Positions 1 through 11,118 of a DNA stretch of 64,000 nt are shown in pieces; within the stretch, counting starts at the first letter, position 1, and each line of letters begins with the position of its first letter. Origin of the DNA: Talaromyces rugulosus (taxonomy: Eukaryota > Ascomycota > Eurotiomycetes > Eurotiales > Trichocomaceae); the NCBI RefSeq assembly GCF_013368755.1, contig NC_049566.1:3596001-3660000 (forward strand), in the 5' to 3' direction. The translations under genes were made by a program, and so were the position numbers. A model generated the notes under the pieces. The model did no database searches. It had not been told where the DNA came from and saw only the letters and a list, made by a program, of their open reading frames with translations.

Positions 1-600
1 GTCCGAGACTGGTGGCTGTATATTTCATGTTTTAGTCTGCTATATATGAATGAGTGGTTAGTTACTGTAGCAAAGCTTATCATCTAGATAGAGCCGTCTA
101 AGTTTGGCAAGTCCTATTTTCTTATGTTGCTGAGACTCGGAGGATGCGGTGGTACTGTCTGTCAGGGATCTCTTCTTACGTCATCCGTCTGATTTGTGAC
201 CAGCAACTTATAATATCGTATTGAGTATGAGTAAACGGAGGGACCAAGTGATCGTGCCGGCACCGGCAATCATGTTGCTGTTCTTTACAACACCACAGAA
301 TCTCTCAGCATCTGTCTTCCCGTTAATATCTATTGACTATAAACAATTGAAAATATGCCCAACATAGGAAACATAATAAAATCAAACTGTGGTAACATAT
401 TAAGAGAGCTAATGGCATTAAGCAAGAAAAAGAAAAACGAAGTAGCCGCCTGCAGCCACGAGAATGTACCCGCAGATCAACCAATCAACAACTAACAACC
501 GATCTGCAATTGACAAACCAATCGGTAACGAGAAACCAGTCGGTAACGAGAAACCAATCTGTAATTAACAACTGATCTGCAACTAACAACCGGTCCGTAA
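1..600. other. Intergenic left flank with a degenerate minisatellite
   Basis: I see no supportable gene here. Positions about 483-600 consist of imperfect tandem copies of a unit of roughly 18-20 bp built around 'aaccaatcggtaacgag' and 'aacaaccgatctgcaa'. The array stops exactly where the downstream minus-strand gene ends, so it forms that gene's 3' flank. The rest is plain moderately AT-rich sequence. Confidence 0.55.
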
Positions 601-601
601 C

Positions 602-2234
602 TTAGTCACGATGCCCCAAGTATTGTAGTAAGCTCTTTGTTGCAGTGTCCATTGCGGTCTTTGTATCAACCGGATCGGGGTTTTCAAGTGGAACGCTGAA
701 CTTCAAGTATAAGGGGTCTATATGGCCGGTCAACTCTACAACTTGATTTGTAGACATCGGTAGATTAGCAAAAAGTGGTTGCATGAATGGGTCCAGTGAC
801 TGGAAATGAGCAATAGCGTCTGGATACGCGTTTCTCATGTAGCTGATCAAGAGCTCCAGTGAGCTATCCGGGAAATTAGAGCGATTGTCACTGGTATAGC
901 GTAAGCATCCAGTTTGTCAACTTAGGGGTCATGACATACATATGAATCGCCTCAGCTAGTCCACAGGTTAGAACAGTAATGATTCCAATACTACTTGCAA
1001 GTTTCCACCATCGTTTGCCGTAATTTTTGCAGTCCGAGACATGGCCCCCGTCGCACTTCTTGCCATTTACCTCCAACTCACCAACGTTGGCTAATATTGA
1101 CTTGTGGTATACAGCTGTCAAATCATTACCGGAACGCGGGATAGTTTCCCCATTTTGATCTCTTGTCTTGAGCCGTTCCACGCCAATATTGACAAAGATG
1201 AAAAATATAACTTGTGCCAGGCGACGATGCACCGATTTTTGTTGTTCGTCATTTTTGGTTTCCATTAGAAACCTAAACATGGTGGTAACAATTTCTGCTG
1301 AAGGGAAATTGTGACAAGGTGGAAGGGAAATCCCATGAGTTCGGTAATCTTCCAAGAGCCACCCTTTTAAGTCATTCAAAAGGATACCTGTGTCACTAAT
1401 TATTTTATCACCTGCTTGATAAATAATGTGCAACTTCTTATCATTAATAGGTCGTTTGGCACGTTTGGCAAGAAACCTAAGCAGATTTAACCGCACTGCC
1501 TCGTCCGGCAACGAAAGCTGGCCATTTTCATTGGGATCACCACTGCACGGCATCTCTGATGGGCTCAATGCTATCTGATTTGCAGACGTTGATGCTGTTT
1601 GGCTTTTCGTTCTTTTTCTAGACTTTTCTGATATGCGAACCTTTCTTTTAAGTGCACTATTTGTGAACTTTGGGGTGTGAGAAGGGTTTGACTTGGGAGA
1701 TGGATACGACGCAGCCGCGACGTCAATGGCCAAGTCATCGTCATGTCTGGTGCTCCTTTTTGGATCTTCACCAATATCCGGTACTCTTGACTCGGAAGTA
1801 AAGCCCAACCTAGACTGAGCATTATTAACGAGACCCTGGTGACCTCCCTCGCGCAGATCGTGGTTTGCGGACGCATCGTGCTTCAACCAATCAATTTCAA
1901 GAAGTCCCTCGCTCCCAGTTGGCATTATGTCATTTAGGTACGGTGTCTTCTCGCTCTCAGTTCCTATAAGAGTCACGCACATTAGCAGCACGATCTGGGA
2001 GAAATGGGGAAACAATCATATTTCGGGGAAAGGAGTACCTTGATGAGAGAAATAAGGTATCATGGGGAACGATTCGACTCCGTTCGGGATATTAGATCCA
2101 GGAACATATAATGCATTGACTGCAGGTGGCAGGAGACTTTTCATCCTGGCGAGTGTTTCTTGCAACAAGGTAGGCTCTAATGTTAGGAGAGCCACCAAAT
2201 TGGACGCTAGAATTTCACAGTACTGGCGAGCCAT
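602..2234 (-). CDS. Hypothetical single-span membrane protein, three exons
   Basis: Three exons join in frame: 2,234-2,039, 1,963-940 and 863-602, totalling 494 codons (493 aa). The 75-bp intron (1,964-2,038) has a GCTAAT branch-like site and ends TATAG; the 76-bp intron (864-939) starts GTATGT and ends GATAG. The start is the ATG at 2,234. The protein has a basic, NLS-like stretch (KRKVRISEKSRKRTK) in its first half, a low-complexity Ser/Asn-rich centre, and a hydrophobic helix (LASSIGIITVLTCGLAEAI) near the end of exon 2, followed by about 90 residues. I recognise no family. The spliced frame continuity is what I see; one membrane span is inference. Reading 888-2,015 alone as the gene would leave TGA stops that both introns remove. 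Confidence 0.65.
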
Positions 2235-3950
2235 CAGCGACGGATTTATTCGTCTAACACGACACCCTCACCTGTGGACTTTTGGCATAGTCATGCAGAG
2301 CTGGGTTATACAATGTTCTCTGATTTCAAATCATATTAAAACCAGAAAATCAGAGAGGGCTCTCGAATCCTACCGACGCGTCTACCATAATCGATGTAAA
2401 GGGAAAAGAGCGGCGAATCTCTCCCGAAGTCATCTTCAAGTAAGGATGAGAGATGGCCACGAGAGACCAAAAGTCGTGCGACCCCTCCTCGGGCTCGCTG
2501 AACTTAGCCAGACACGGGGGAGAGGGGGAAGCAAAAGCTATTTTTAAAAGGAAGAGTAAGAACGAATAATGACCAGCATATCGTTTTCCAAAAGGTAATG
2601 ACAGTGAGGGGAGATAAATGAAGCTGTCGTGGTGAGGAAAGTTGGGGAAGAGAGCAGGCGACTGCCGGCCACGGGAGGGCGAGCGCCGGATTTTTAAAGG
2701 CGGCCATTTTCAGCACCTCAAGAAAGTGATGGTCTCGAAATGAGGTGAGCAGAAAGGCGCAAAGGCGAGAAAGAGCAAACCCGTTGCCGACGGTAGTGGG
2801 TCGGCGTGACGAAAATCAACGTGATGAAACCCGTGAGGACTAAAAACGAATGCACTTTTCAGGTACTTCGTTTTGGTGAGTGACTCACGATGGTCATTAT
2901 GCCCGAGAAAAACTAAGCTCCAAGTTCATCAGTCCTTCCGGTTGATTGTAACAAACAAGGCAGTCCAGCTGCGGGGCGCATGGCCTTGACTGTCAAATCG
3001 AATCGAGTAGAATCGAAAGGAAACCGCTTCACAGAATCTCTTACCACGAAATAGAGGAAGTAAGGTGCAGGAACGCGATTTATGGATTCCGGAAGACATG
3101 CGGAAGATAACCATGTGTCTTATAATGCTCTTTCCTGAATGAGGGGTAATTTCCGGTCCACGCATGATCCTCCTTATCTTGCCAGGAACGGTATGCGACG
3201 GAGATCCGGATCGACATACAATCTGGGGACGTGGCTTGACATTTTGGCTCCGGCTCCTTAGGCAACAGCCCAAATAAAACACCGCCATTGACGTCATCTC
3301 TTTGTTTCTGAGGTAGTCATCATGGGTTGCTCTGGTGCCTGCAGAAGTAAACAGAGCTACTCTGCTTGGAAATTTTCATCTAATTTCCAACATGTTCCCG
3401 CGAGAGATGATGCCGACTTGCTGTCTGTGTAATGACAAAGAGAATTACCTCGACCAATCGAGGCGTGATCATCGGTGATAATAATATCCAAGGAGCTTCT
3501 TTGTTTTGACAAACACCGGATGGGAAATAATTTATCAGAGATAAAAAGGGGCCGTCATCCCTGCACTATCTTGTAAAGATAAATATCACATAGTAAATAC
3601 GTATCACCTTCTATTTTTAGGCAGTATGTCGGGGGCAAGATGTATCACCTAGTGTTTCGTAACGAGGCCTATCATTGTCAAACCTGACAGATTTGACAAA
3701 ATTGCGTAATTAAAAATGGGTCGATTGGTTGCTTTTGATTGGCTGTAATGTGAGCTAACTAATAATATATCTCATATATTTCTTGGCGTAGTTCATGCAA
3801 ATACTTAGTACAGTATCACTGCCTGCGGCACGATGCTTGTTCTTGATTGGACGTCCGCGGACGCCCCACCATGATTAGGTCGCTGGGCTCGGCGCCAACG
3901 GGATCGCTCTACGACCAAAGAACCGACTCCTTACCACACAGATGAAACAA
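2235..3950. other. Intergenic region, no supported gene
   Basis: Several ORFs of 60-160 codons overlap on both strands, but none shows a recognisable domain or a convincing exon chain. The most gene-like is a minus-strand pair of overlapping frames at 2,929-3,297 (122 codons from ATG at 3,297; a second frame of 61 codons at 3,080-3,265). This could be a small frameshifted or spliced gene, but it is not assignable. Confidence 0.4.
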
Positions 3951-3966
3951 TGTCCTACGATTATCC

Positions 3967-5696
3967 GTGTCTTCTACCTTCTGCGAGCGCCAGATTTGCG
4001 CTTCTCTGAATGGGAATAAGTTCACTATGAAACGTGCGCAATCTCCCTGTTTACATGACAGCGGCCATGACGAGCGACCGGCCAAAGTGCGACGGCAGGA
4101 GAGTTTGAGCACCCCTTCAGGATCACTGAAGAGAGAGCAAGAAGAGCAGATCAAAGTACAACATCCGCCTTCACCCTTCTCTCCCAATCCTGACAGTGAG
4201 GTTGGTTACGATTCCCTCTCGCAGTGTTGAAGTAATTGACTGAGTCTTAGAATCCGGTCAATTTGGAACGTCAAGCAACGACTAGGCCTTTCCTCACGAA
4301 TACGGCAACAGAACATACTGATGAAATCTTTGACTGGATACCCGCACCATCGGAGATCGGTGAGTTGGATGATATGAGCCAACCGGCATCGAAAAGATCG
4401 CAATCGCGGTCAATCTCTACTGATCGTGGGCGGGCGCGATCCCTCTTATTAGATAGTGACAGGAGCTCGGCTCGAGATGCTAAGTCATCCGCGTATAAGG
4501 CTGTCAACTATATTACAATTCTTAAGACTAAAGATTGCTTTATACGATAGTTATCCTCTGGTCCTCACCCCAACAATATTGTGCTCTATGAGTGACTTCT
4601 CTATCAACCGATCGAACCCCCCTAAGGCACATTATTCGATGATGAATACATTACAGACTTTCACAATGTATTGCAGAATCGGTCGGAAACGCGTCTTTTT
4701 ATGGACCTACACCCTCTTCTTATACCATCCGCTGAGAATCAATTTATCCAGGGAAAAGCAAGACTGAAGGATGTCATTGATGGATATAATGATCTGTGGG
4801 TCAAGATGGAGCCAATATATGGCCCGAAGCCACAACCGGATCACGCGCGAGGTTTGAAATGGTCGACATTTTCCGAGAGTCAACGGTGAAGACTGGGAAT
4901 CGAATTAGATAAGAAATCTCTATATACCGCTCGGGAAGACATATACTTCCTATATTTGACGGCGGAGATTAAATGCGGGAATCAGGCATTAGACTTTGCG
5001 GACTGGCAGAACATGCACAGCATGTGTATCGCTCTACGAGCAGTGGTGTCTCTCTCTTGGATGGCCGGTTGCCCCAAATGGGTCTATCGGAGGATCCTCG
5101 GTTTCTCCGTGTCTCACGACCTAGACGGACTCCGAATCTACGGCTACTATCCGGATATTGATGGCGAGAATACCTCGTATTTCTGTTGGCCCGTTTCGTA
5201 GTTCAATATCTGGACGAAGGGGGATAAATGGACCTGCTATCGGTTTATCGAGAACCTGGACCGCGAATTTCTCCTGATTCATACCGACCGGTTGATGCGA
5301 TTGCTCGCCGATGTGCCTGACGTAGGGGAATCCTCTTTAGGGGTCGATGTTGAGATCGAGTCCCAGTTGTCACGGACTGGGTCGCAGGAACGTCCCGGGA
5401 TACGCCGAACCGCATCCTCACAAGGCCGAGGCTTACAACCCGAGCTTCGCATGATGGTGCAGTCATTGCAACAACAATTAGCCGAGCAGCGGGAGCGAGA
5501 AGACAAGCGAGAAGCAGAACAGAAGGTGCGGGAAGAGAAGTTACTAGCGGAGCAGAGAGAGCGAGAAGAAAGACTGCTAGCAGAGCAGAGAGAGCGAGAA
5601 GAAAGATTACTAGCAGAGCAGAGAGAACAGAAGGCGCGAGAAGACAGGCTTCTGGCTCAGCTAGAACAACTCACCCGGAAGCTGATTGAGAAGTAA
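3967..5696 (+). pseudogene. DUF7924-family protein, disabled by five in-frame stops
   Basis: Exon 1 (3,967-4,200) joins through a 50-bp intron (4,201-4,250) to a single frame running to the TAA at 5,696. That frame is broken by stops at about 4,548 (TAG), 4,593 (TGA), 4,623 (TAA), 4,887 (TGA) and 5,199 (TAG). Conserved DUF7924 landmarks are spread along it: YGPKPQPDHARGL (near 4,820), LTAEIKCGNQALDFAD then QNMHSMC (4,955-5,025), GFSVSHDLDGLRIYGYYP (5,099-5,155) and the WTxYRF segment (near 5,230). The EIKCG motif resembles the ExK half of a PD-(D/E)XK nuclease core; that link is inference. The C-terminal part (from about 5,450) is a charged coiled coil made of near-exact LLAEQREREER units. 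The frame is otherwise well kept, so inactivation looks recent. Confidence 0.82.
5525..5640 (+). repeat. 36-bp in-gene repeat encoding the coiled coil
   Basis: Near-identical units with core ctagcagagcagagagagcg recur at about 36-bp spacing three times (from 5,544, 5,578 and 5,611). They encode 12-residue LLAEQREREER steps inside the DUF7924 pseudogene tail. Confidence 0.75.
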
Positions 5697-5727
5697 ACAC
5701 TGAGAGGAGTTATATGATTGGTCATGT

Positions 5728-6040
5728 TTGTTCGTACGCCACAGATCCTTCGTTATGAGTTGGCTTGCTTCCGTTATTGTCCTGGCAAAGGAGAGGCAAC
5801 AGTGTAAAACAGGTCATAAGAATGAGACAGATCACAGCATGCACAGTGTGAAAGAGATTATGGAATGGACAACTCACGGCGTGACAAGTCAAGGAAAACG
5901 AGAGCCTACGACGTGAAATAGATCACGCCGTAGAACAGCTCACGCTCGTGAAACAGGTCATGCTATGAAACAGCCCACGGAGTGAGACAAGTCAAGGCAA
6001 AGGAGAGGCCACGACGTGAAATAAGTCATGATATCAAAGA
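5728..6040. repeat. Degenerate minisatellite downstream of the DUF7924 pseudogene
   Basis: A unit of the type 'cacgacgtgaaacaggtca' recurs irregularly (for example near 5,800, 5,905, 5,945 and 6,010). A longer motif, 'gacaagtcaaggcaaaggagaggcc', is repeated near 5,885 and 5,980. An ORF on the plus strand at 5,728-5,916 is an artefact of this repetition. The array lies between the pseudogene and a second copy of its 3' end. Confidence 0.6.
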
Positions 6041-6149
6041 GAAAGAGACTTGAGCAGTTACAGGGTGGTGGTGGTCACCCACCCACTTACCAAAGCATGA
6101 AAACATGCATGGCCAAGCCCACGGTCTGCCATGCAGAGTCGCCCATTTT

Positions 6150-6285
6150 CTGACAGCAACAATTAGCGGAATAGAAGGCTCGAGAAGATAGGTTTCTTGC
6201 TCAGTTGGGACAACCCACCGAGAGACTGACTGATAAGTAATCACTTTGAGTTAGTAAATGATTGGTTCATATTTGTTGGTACCTC
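6150..6285 (+). pseudogene. Duplicated fragment of the DUF7924 gene 3' end
   Basis: Positions 6,150-6,240 repeat the terminal coiled-coil codons and stop of the pseudogene at 5,465-5,696: 'caacaattagc', then 'ctcgagaagataggtttct', then 'gactgactgataagtaa'. The following 40 bp also match the sequence just after 5,696 ('atgattggt..catatttgtt'). The middle of the repeat-bearing exon is missing. This is what I see; a local duplication followed by deletion is inference. Confidence 0.6.
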
Positions 6286-6289
6286 GAGT

Positions 6290-7070
6290 CTATAAGGGCC
6301 TCTTAACAAAGTAGAGTTTCATGTGGAGCGAGAACAGCCTATTGTATAGACTTTCTTGGATTTAGGAGAGATGATTGGCCAGGTATACCCCACAAGCGTG
6401 CCTCTGTTTCTGTTTCACAAGGATTGTTGCTTATTGTGCCGAGCGCTGATTGGGCTTCAGGCTGGTGTCCTGGTTGAGGTGGATATACATACAATAAATT
6501 GAGGACACTATTGGTTATATATACCTGGGATCTACCCAGTGTTCTCATTGCAAATCAACCTCCTTCCGAACTCAAGTCTAGCTCCTACGTCGTGCTAATT
6601 ATTCCTTTTATTCGACTATATACGATCACAATCTTCAGCTCAGTTCATCAAAGTTGAGTGATCACTGTCGTGTTGGCTATCTTGGTTCCAATGGGTAACT
6701 AACAGAGGTTTACCATGGCGCCTTCGTCTAGCCATACAATGCTAAGCCCTAGGCTCTCCAAGGTCATACTACACTAATAATGAGGGGGGGTCAGGATCAT
6801 TAATTGGAATAACCGTTGAGTTGTTCAGTTCCTTCGACCTACTCCATGAATTTCTGGCTAAATTTAACTGCTTTCTCAATATGACCGTGCCCCAACTGTT
6901 CCTTCTTCACCGTCGCCAAGGCGTGACCAGCGGAAATGATACTATTGATCTAAGACATTGGATCAGTAAATACAAGCAATCCCTATCGACAAGTTTGAAC
7001 GGTATTGATCCGGGCCAAGTGAAATGAATCACTTCCGCATTTGTTGTACCAGACAGGAAGAGGCAGTGGG
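6290..7070. other. Intergenic region, no supported gene
   Basis: Only short overlapping ORFs (below 75 codons) are present on both strands. No domain or exon chain was recognised. This is the 3' flank of the minus-strand DUF2841-like gene. Confidence 0.4.
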
Positions 7071-7076
7071 TCTACT

Positions 7077-8353
7077 TTATGGCTGTGCATGCGCATGCTG
7101 GTAAAAGTCCACGGATGGCCCTGTGGGAAGCAGCGCTTGAGATGCACTGTAAGTGCAGTACTGAGAACTATAAAATGGTGTGAATGTATGGTAGCTGGTT
7201 GGCTGGGGCACAGTATCTTGGGAACACGATAGCGATTGCATTGAATGGCGGAGAGGAGCTTGTTCGTTGAGATTCACAAGCCTGGAAGATGCATTGTTCC
7301 CGTATTCAAAAGCTCTTTGGGGAAAGACAACTATTTCTCCGGGTGTGCTGGTTATTGAATTGGCATGATCCAATTGGCTTGTTTGCCACCGTCGCCTCTT
7401 ATAGTTCGTGTCCTCGGACGTATAAGAACTTGGTTGCAGTGCGGGATCCTCTGAGTATTCTCTCTTTAGATGTTTCGGCTTTGCTTCACTTCCATCGAAG
7501 ACAGTCGGATCTAAGTTGGATTAACGCCAATAATCTTGAGTATTCAGGGCTGATCCGTACCACTCTGACACATCATCAACTCTTCCGCCTTTTTTCGAAC
7601 GCGAAAAACTTGATCGAGTAATTTCGATTTCTCCGGGGGTTGAATTACAGCCCGTTTAGCAGCTTCGTGGAGTATTTCTGCATTGATGTTGGGGAGATAA
7701 AGATCCTGCATGATGTGAAGAAGCAATTTCATTCGATCTAGATCTGTAAGTGAATAGGCTTTCAAATGGGGGCTGAACCTACGTTCTTTGCGAAGATGAG
7801 CTGGTTCTTTATGTGGAACATCAGCAGGCCACCAGCCAGGCTTTGTTTCCTCGCCTGATCTGTAAGGGTGCATGGCTTGTTTCCGCGGTTCAACGGCTTT
7901 GATTAACTCCACGGCGATCCCACGGCAATTTGACTGCTGTAAGCGATCGAAAGCATCAAAATAAAACGTGTTCACCTCATCCTTGTTGCTAATATTCAAC
8001 GGGACTGGCTGCATGGATTCATTCTGATGGGCCAGAGCGAAATCAAGGAAACGTGTCTGAACTTGGAGATCGAAAAACTCGGCCCCAGTGTTGGATGCTT
8101 GTCGCACCTGCCCATGCTCGTCTGAGTACATGGCAACCCACACTTGGGGAGTTCCCTGCAAGCAGTTAGTCAATCGTTTTTGTCCGCTGATCTTCGCGCT
8201 CCTTTTGGTCCTTGATGTCAAAGACTCAAGCCATTCGAGCCGTTGAGAAATTTTCAGGGGGGCACAGCTACCTGGATAGGGAGAAACGAACATGTCTCGT
8301 TTCCCTGCGACCTTGTGACCATTTCCAAAGCTTATGAGAGTGGAAGAAGACAC
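7077..8353 (-). CDS. DUF2841 (AFUB_079030/YDR124W-like) protein; 5' end uncertain
   Basis: The last exon (7,510-7,077) joins in frame, over a 50-bp intron (7,511-7,560, GTACGG..TTAG), to a long frame extending to about 8,353. The core FDRLQQ..RGIAVELIKAVEPRKQ..HPY followed by TKPGWWPADVPHKEPAHLRKE and LLLHIM matches the helical-bundle domain known as DUF2841, named for subtelomeric hrmA-associated cluster protein AFUB_079030 and yeast YDR124W. A stretch coding RRFSPHLKAYSLT at about 7,755-7,795 reads like a retained 39-bp intron (GTAGGT..TTACAG); removing it gives a better domain match. The tail is Ser/Gln/Tyr-rich. A strong acceptor (GACTAACTGCTTGCAG) near 8,158 suggests a further upstream intron, so the N-terminus is not settled. 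Function is unknown. Confidence 0.78.
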
Positions 8354-8489
8354 GACCGTATTGACAAGTTGGCAAAATACTTGAATAGCATGGTGAAAGA
8401 AAACGGAACGCGACGGGAACTTCGCTCCCTCTTATGTCAAGAGAGATCGCCTTCGCGTACCTCCCACCCCGCAGATACCGCACACAAGA

Positions 8490-9230
8490 AATTAGCGTGG
8501 CATGTCGAGGTACACAGAGAGCGGCCGATCAGGAGAACTATGACAGGCACTCTGAATCGATATTTGGGGCCGACGCGAGCTCCGCTGTGGCTTGATACTA
8601 CCAGGCTAAGTTGACTTTTTCTAGGATGTAGCCACATGCATGATGGCTGCAGCTAGACAATGCTGCAGTAGATCCTATCCCAAATTGTACTGTGTACAAC
8701 CAAGACCATTGATTGGATGTCATGATGGGTGGCTGCTTGTTTACTCATACGTCTCAATAAAATTGGACGCGGCTAGCGCCAGGAAAATTCAATATGATCG
8801 GATATTCGCCGAGTATGATGGGGCTCGCTATGAAAAAGCTCTCTGGATGGCAACGAAGTCATTGATTCTCACTTTTTCCCAAATCAGGTTTTATTCGAAC
8901 GCCTTAGTGCATATCTATATTTGCCTTCACGGTTCAGACGCATGAACGGAGTGACTTGGGAGTCTTCCACAAATCCAGGCACGTCTGTACGGTCGACGGG
9001 ATCTATTCAACCGGTTTTGTAGGCCCCAAAAACAAACCAAGCGTCTTCTCCGCATACATGCTCCTGAAACTGCCACCAAGAATTGGCCCATGTCAATAAT
9101 ACCTTGCCAAACTCTACCGTCACTATCACAAGGTAACTCCTGTCACAAGCTCCACCCGCACACTCGAATAGATACATTGTTCTCCCAAAGATGGATATCC
9201 CCCGGCCCTCTCTTTGCATTCTCACTCGAT
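8490..9230. other. Intergenic region with only weak ORFs
   Basis: A 101-codon plus ORF (8,640-8,945, from ATG) and a 77-codon minus ORF (9,007-9,240) exist. The latter (with MYLFECAGG and FGAYKTG) could be a downstream exon of the gene at 9,237-9,800, but I found no convincing donor and acceptor pair. Neither resembles a family I know. Confidence 0.35.
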
Positions 9231-9236
9231 TTATTC

Positions 9237-9800
9237 TCATATTTCGGACATTTCGTCATCATCAGATTCACTTTGATTTTCGCCGGCACGAAGTTCTTCC
9301 TGCAGAAGAATCAAGAAGTAGACGAATTTGGGATATAGTGGCCAATACTGTTTGTGACAGAAACATTTCACATATGCCCTGCCACAAATTTTGTTGATCA
9401 TCGATTCCGTTTGTGGTTCGGCACTCAGAGCGGTACTGATATCCGGGCGGATACTACGGCTGTGTTCCCCAAGCACCCATCCAAAGAACTCCACGGCTTT
9501 CTGGTCGTGTTCTTGTTGGTGGAAAACAAACCACACATGCCTTGGATTTTCTGCATTCTGCATGTTCACAGAAAAGACGAGGGAAGAAGGTAACCAAATT
9601 TGGAGGAATTCCGCGGGATCTATCGACAGTTCGCCATGGGAAAATTGCTCAGGTAAATCAAATATTGCATAGCCTCGATATTCGCGTTCTTCGTATTTGA
9701 CTCGCTCTCGTACTTCGGGATTGCTAGTTAGAATACTGATGTGCTGGGAGGGAAAAGGATCATCAAAAGCGCCAAGAAGGTCATCCTGTGGTGATGCCAT
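9237..9800 (-). CDS. Hypothetical protein, unrecognised
   Basis: An open frame of 187 codons starts at the ATG at 9,800; the frame itself is open to 9,842 but with no earlier ATG. Visible features are an acidic N-terminal region, a central hydrophobic and aromatic segment (RHVWFVFHQQEHDQKAVEFFGWVLGEH), a cysteine and histidine cluster (CGRAYVKCFCHKQYW), and an acidic tail (SESDDDEMSE). No signal peptide or clear membrane span is seen. The amino-acid mix looks coding and the antisense ORFs are shorter. I do not recognise the family; it may carry unrecognised introns. Confidence 0.5.
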   Translation of the reverse strand: MASPQDDLLGAFDDPFPSQHISILTSNPEVRERVKYEEREYRGYAIFDLPEQFSHGELSIDPAEFLQIWLPSSLVFSVNMQNAENPRHVWFVFHQQEHDQKAVEFFGWVLGEHSRSIRPDISTALSAEPQTESMINKICGRAYVKCFCHKQYWPLYPKFVYFLILLQEELRAGENQSESDDDEMSEI

Positions 9801-10138
9801 ATCAGGAAAGAGATAATGTTGGCTTTCCACAAAAGATTGCACTTGTTTTGTCTATGATCGTGGTGGCCAAAAGACAGGAGACTGCCTTATATAGCTCATA
9901 ACCTCCAAGCTAGGTATCCGAGGAAAGTTGACAGGGATCGCTCATCGTTTACTGCATGCCTCCTAGCAGAGCAGTGCCGTTCCAACTCTTACACAGAGCA
10001 TACAAGCGCAGAAGTGCTCCCAAACCTTAGTGGTCAGCCTCTGGCCGCATGTGATCAGCCCCGAGGTCGGTGCTCCAAGCCTGGCCAAATTCATTTCTGT
10101 AGACATTGCAGTTCGGTACGCAAGCCACACCATGAATC

Positions 10139-10341
10139 CTTGCTGCAGCATGCAGATACCACTCAATGTTTACGTCGAACCTTGGCTCAGATAGGAAATG
10201 CTGACGTACCAGGAAACCTTCCAAAGCCGCATCGTACAGAGTCTAAGTAGACCAAGGTGGACTCCGCAACAACCAGATTCTACGTGTATTCGTTGCCGCT
10301 AGCACTCAGCCACTTGCATATCAGCTGCAGCTGGTAAATAC
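10139..10341 (+). repeat. Direct repeat copy 1: 3' end of an unknown gene family
   Basis: About 203 bp are repeated at 11,324-11,527 and partly at 12,448-12,556. The first 110 bp keep one reading frame in all copies, LLQHADTTQCLRRTLAQIGNA.. ending PRTESK and a stop. Copy 1 is preceded by an open frame from 10,014 with CRHCSSVRKPHH, so it may include more of the gene. The 90 bp after the stop are also conserved, ending atcagctgcagctggtaaat. Confidence 0.65.
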
Positions 10342-10657
10342 CGATTATCCAGGACATTACTGCAACTTTACAGCTCCTCTAAACCGCTTTGAAGCATAAA
10401 CATTACTAAAATATGACAGAAAACTGCCCAGGTAAAGCCATTTAATAGTAAAGCCATTTAATAATCACAAAACATGTTTAGTGAAGAACAACCGAAAAAT
10501 AACAACCGAAAAATATAACCTAGATTCCCTCGTTCGGAGCTCCTCGACCTCGGTCTGCTCTGCGGTGCTTCCACCTAGAAATTGGGCCTATCGGATCCTG
10601 CTGAAACAAAGTCAGTTATATGTATGATCCTGATCTGTGACGGAACATCGTACCAAT

Positions 10658-11033
10658 CTAGCGAGTCTGCCTCTTGTCCGTAATTACCTCACTCTCGGAT
10701 GCATCACCAATCGTAAACAGAGCCGAACGATTACTAGCACGCATGCTTTGCAACCGGATAAGTGGGAGTAACTCCATTTCTCGCTTCCATCCGGATGTGT
10801 TTTTCAATTTGCTAATAAGAATACCTCGGAGCCGTATCTCTAGAACAGAATGTTCGAAATCTAATTCCACGATTGTCGCTGTATCAAGGCTTTGGTATCT
10901 GGAGACTGGACCTTGGGGATCTTCATTCTCTTCAGCAATCCCCTTTTTCAAGTTACCTATTTCCTGACGGCGGCGATCGGCCCTATTCACCTAGTTAGTA
11001 AGACTCATTGTACTCAGGATGACAAGCTCACAT
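10658..11033 (-). CDS. Small hypothetical protein with intron-split start codon
   Basis: Exon 2 (10,982-10,658) is preceded by a 49-bp intron (10,983-11,031) that starts GTGAGC, carries a perfect ACTAAC branch site 14 bp before its GAATAG end, and falls between the AT and the G of the start codon. The result is a 108-aa protein beginning MADRRRQEIGNLKKG and ending TDKRQTR. It is hydrophilic with no membrane segment or known motif; a central stretch (TIVELDFEHSVLEIRLRGIL) looks like alternating beta strands. A TATA-like box lies about 75 bp upstream. A 97-codon antisense ORF overlaps it but lacks comparable signals. Family unknown. Confidence 0.55.
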
Positions 11034-11103
11034 TTTTTCGTTGAAGATGTTGTCTTTGCTTTCTGTCCGCGGGCTTTTGTCCACAGCGAGACAGAAGGGT
11101 ATT

Positions 11104-11118
11104 GGAGTTTTTATATCC
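11104..11118 (-). promoter_or_regulatory. TATA-like box of the 108-aa gene
   Basis: On the minus strand the sequence reads ggatataaaaactcc, about 75 bp upstream of the split start codon at 11,033. Spacing suits a fungal core promoter with a short 5' leader. Confidence 0.45.

Noticed and set aside
2929..3297. 122-codon minus ORF from an ATG with an overlapping second frame
   Set aside because: No domain and no splice pair joining the two frames convincingly; left as an intergenic note.
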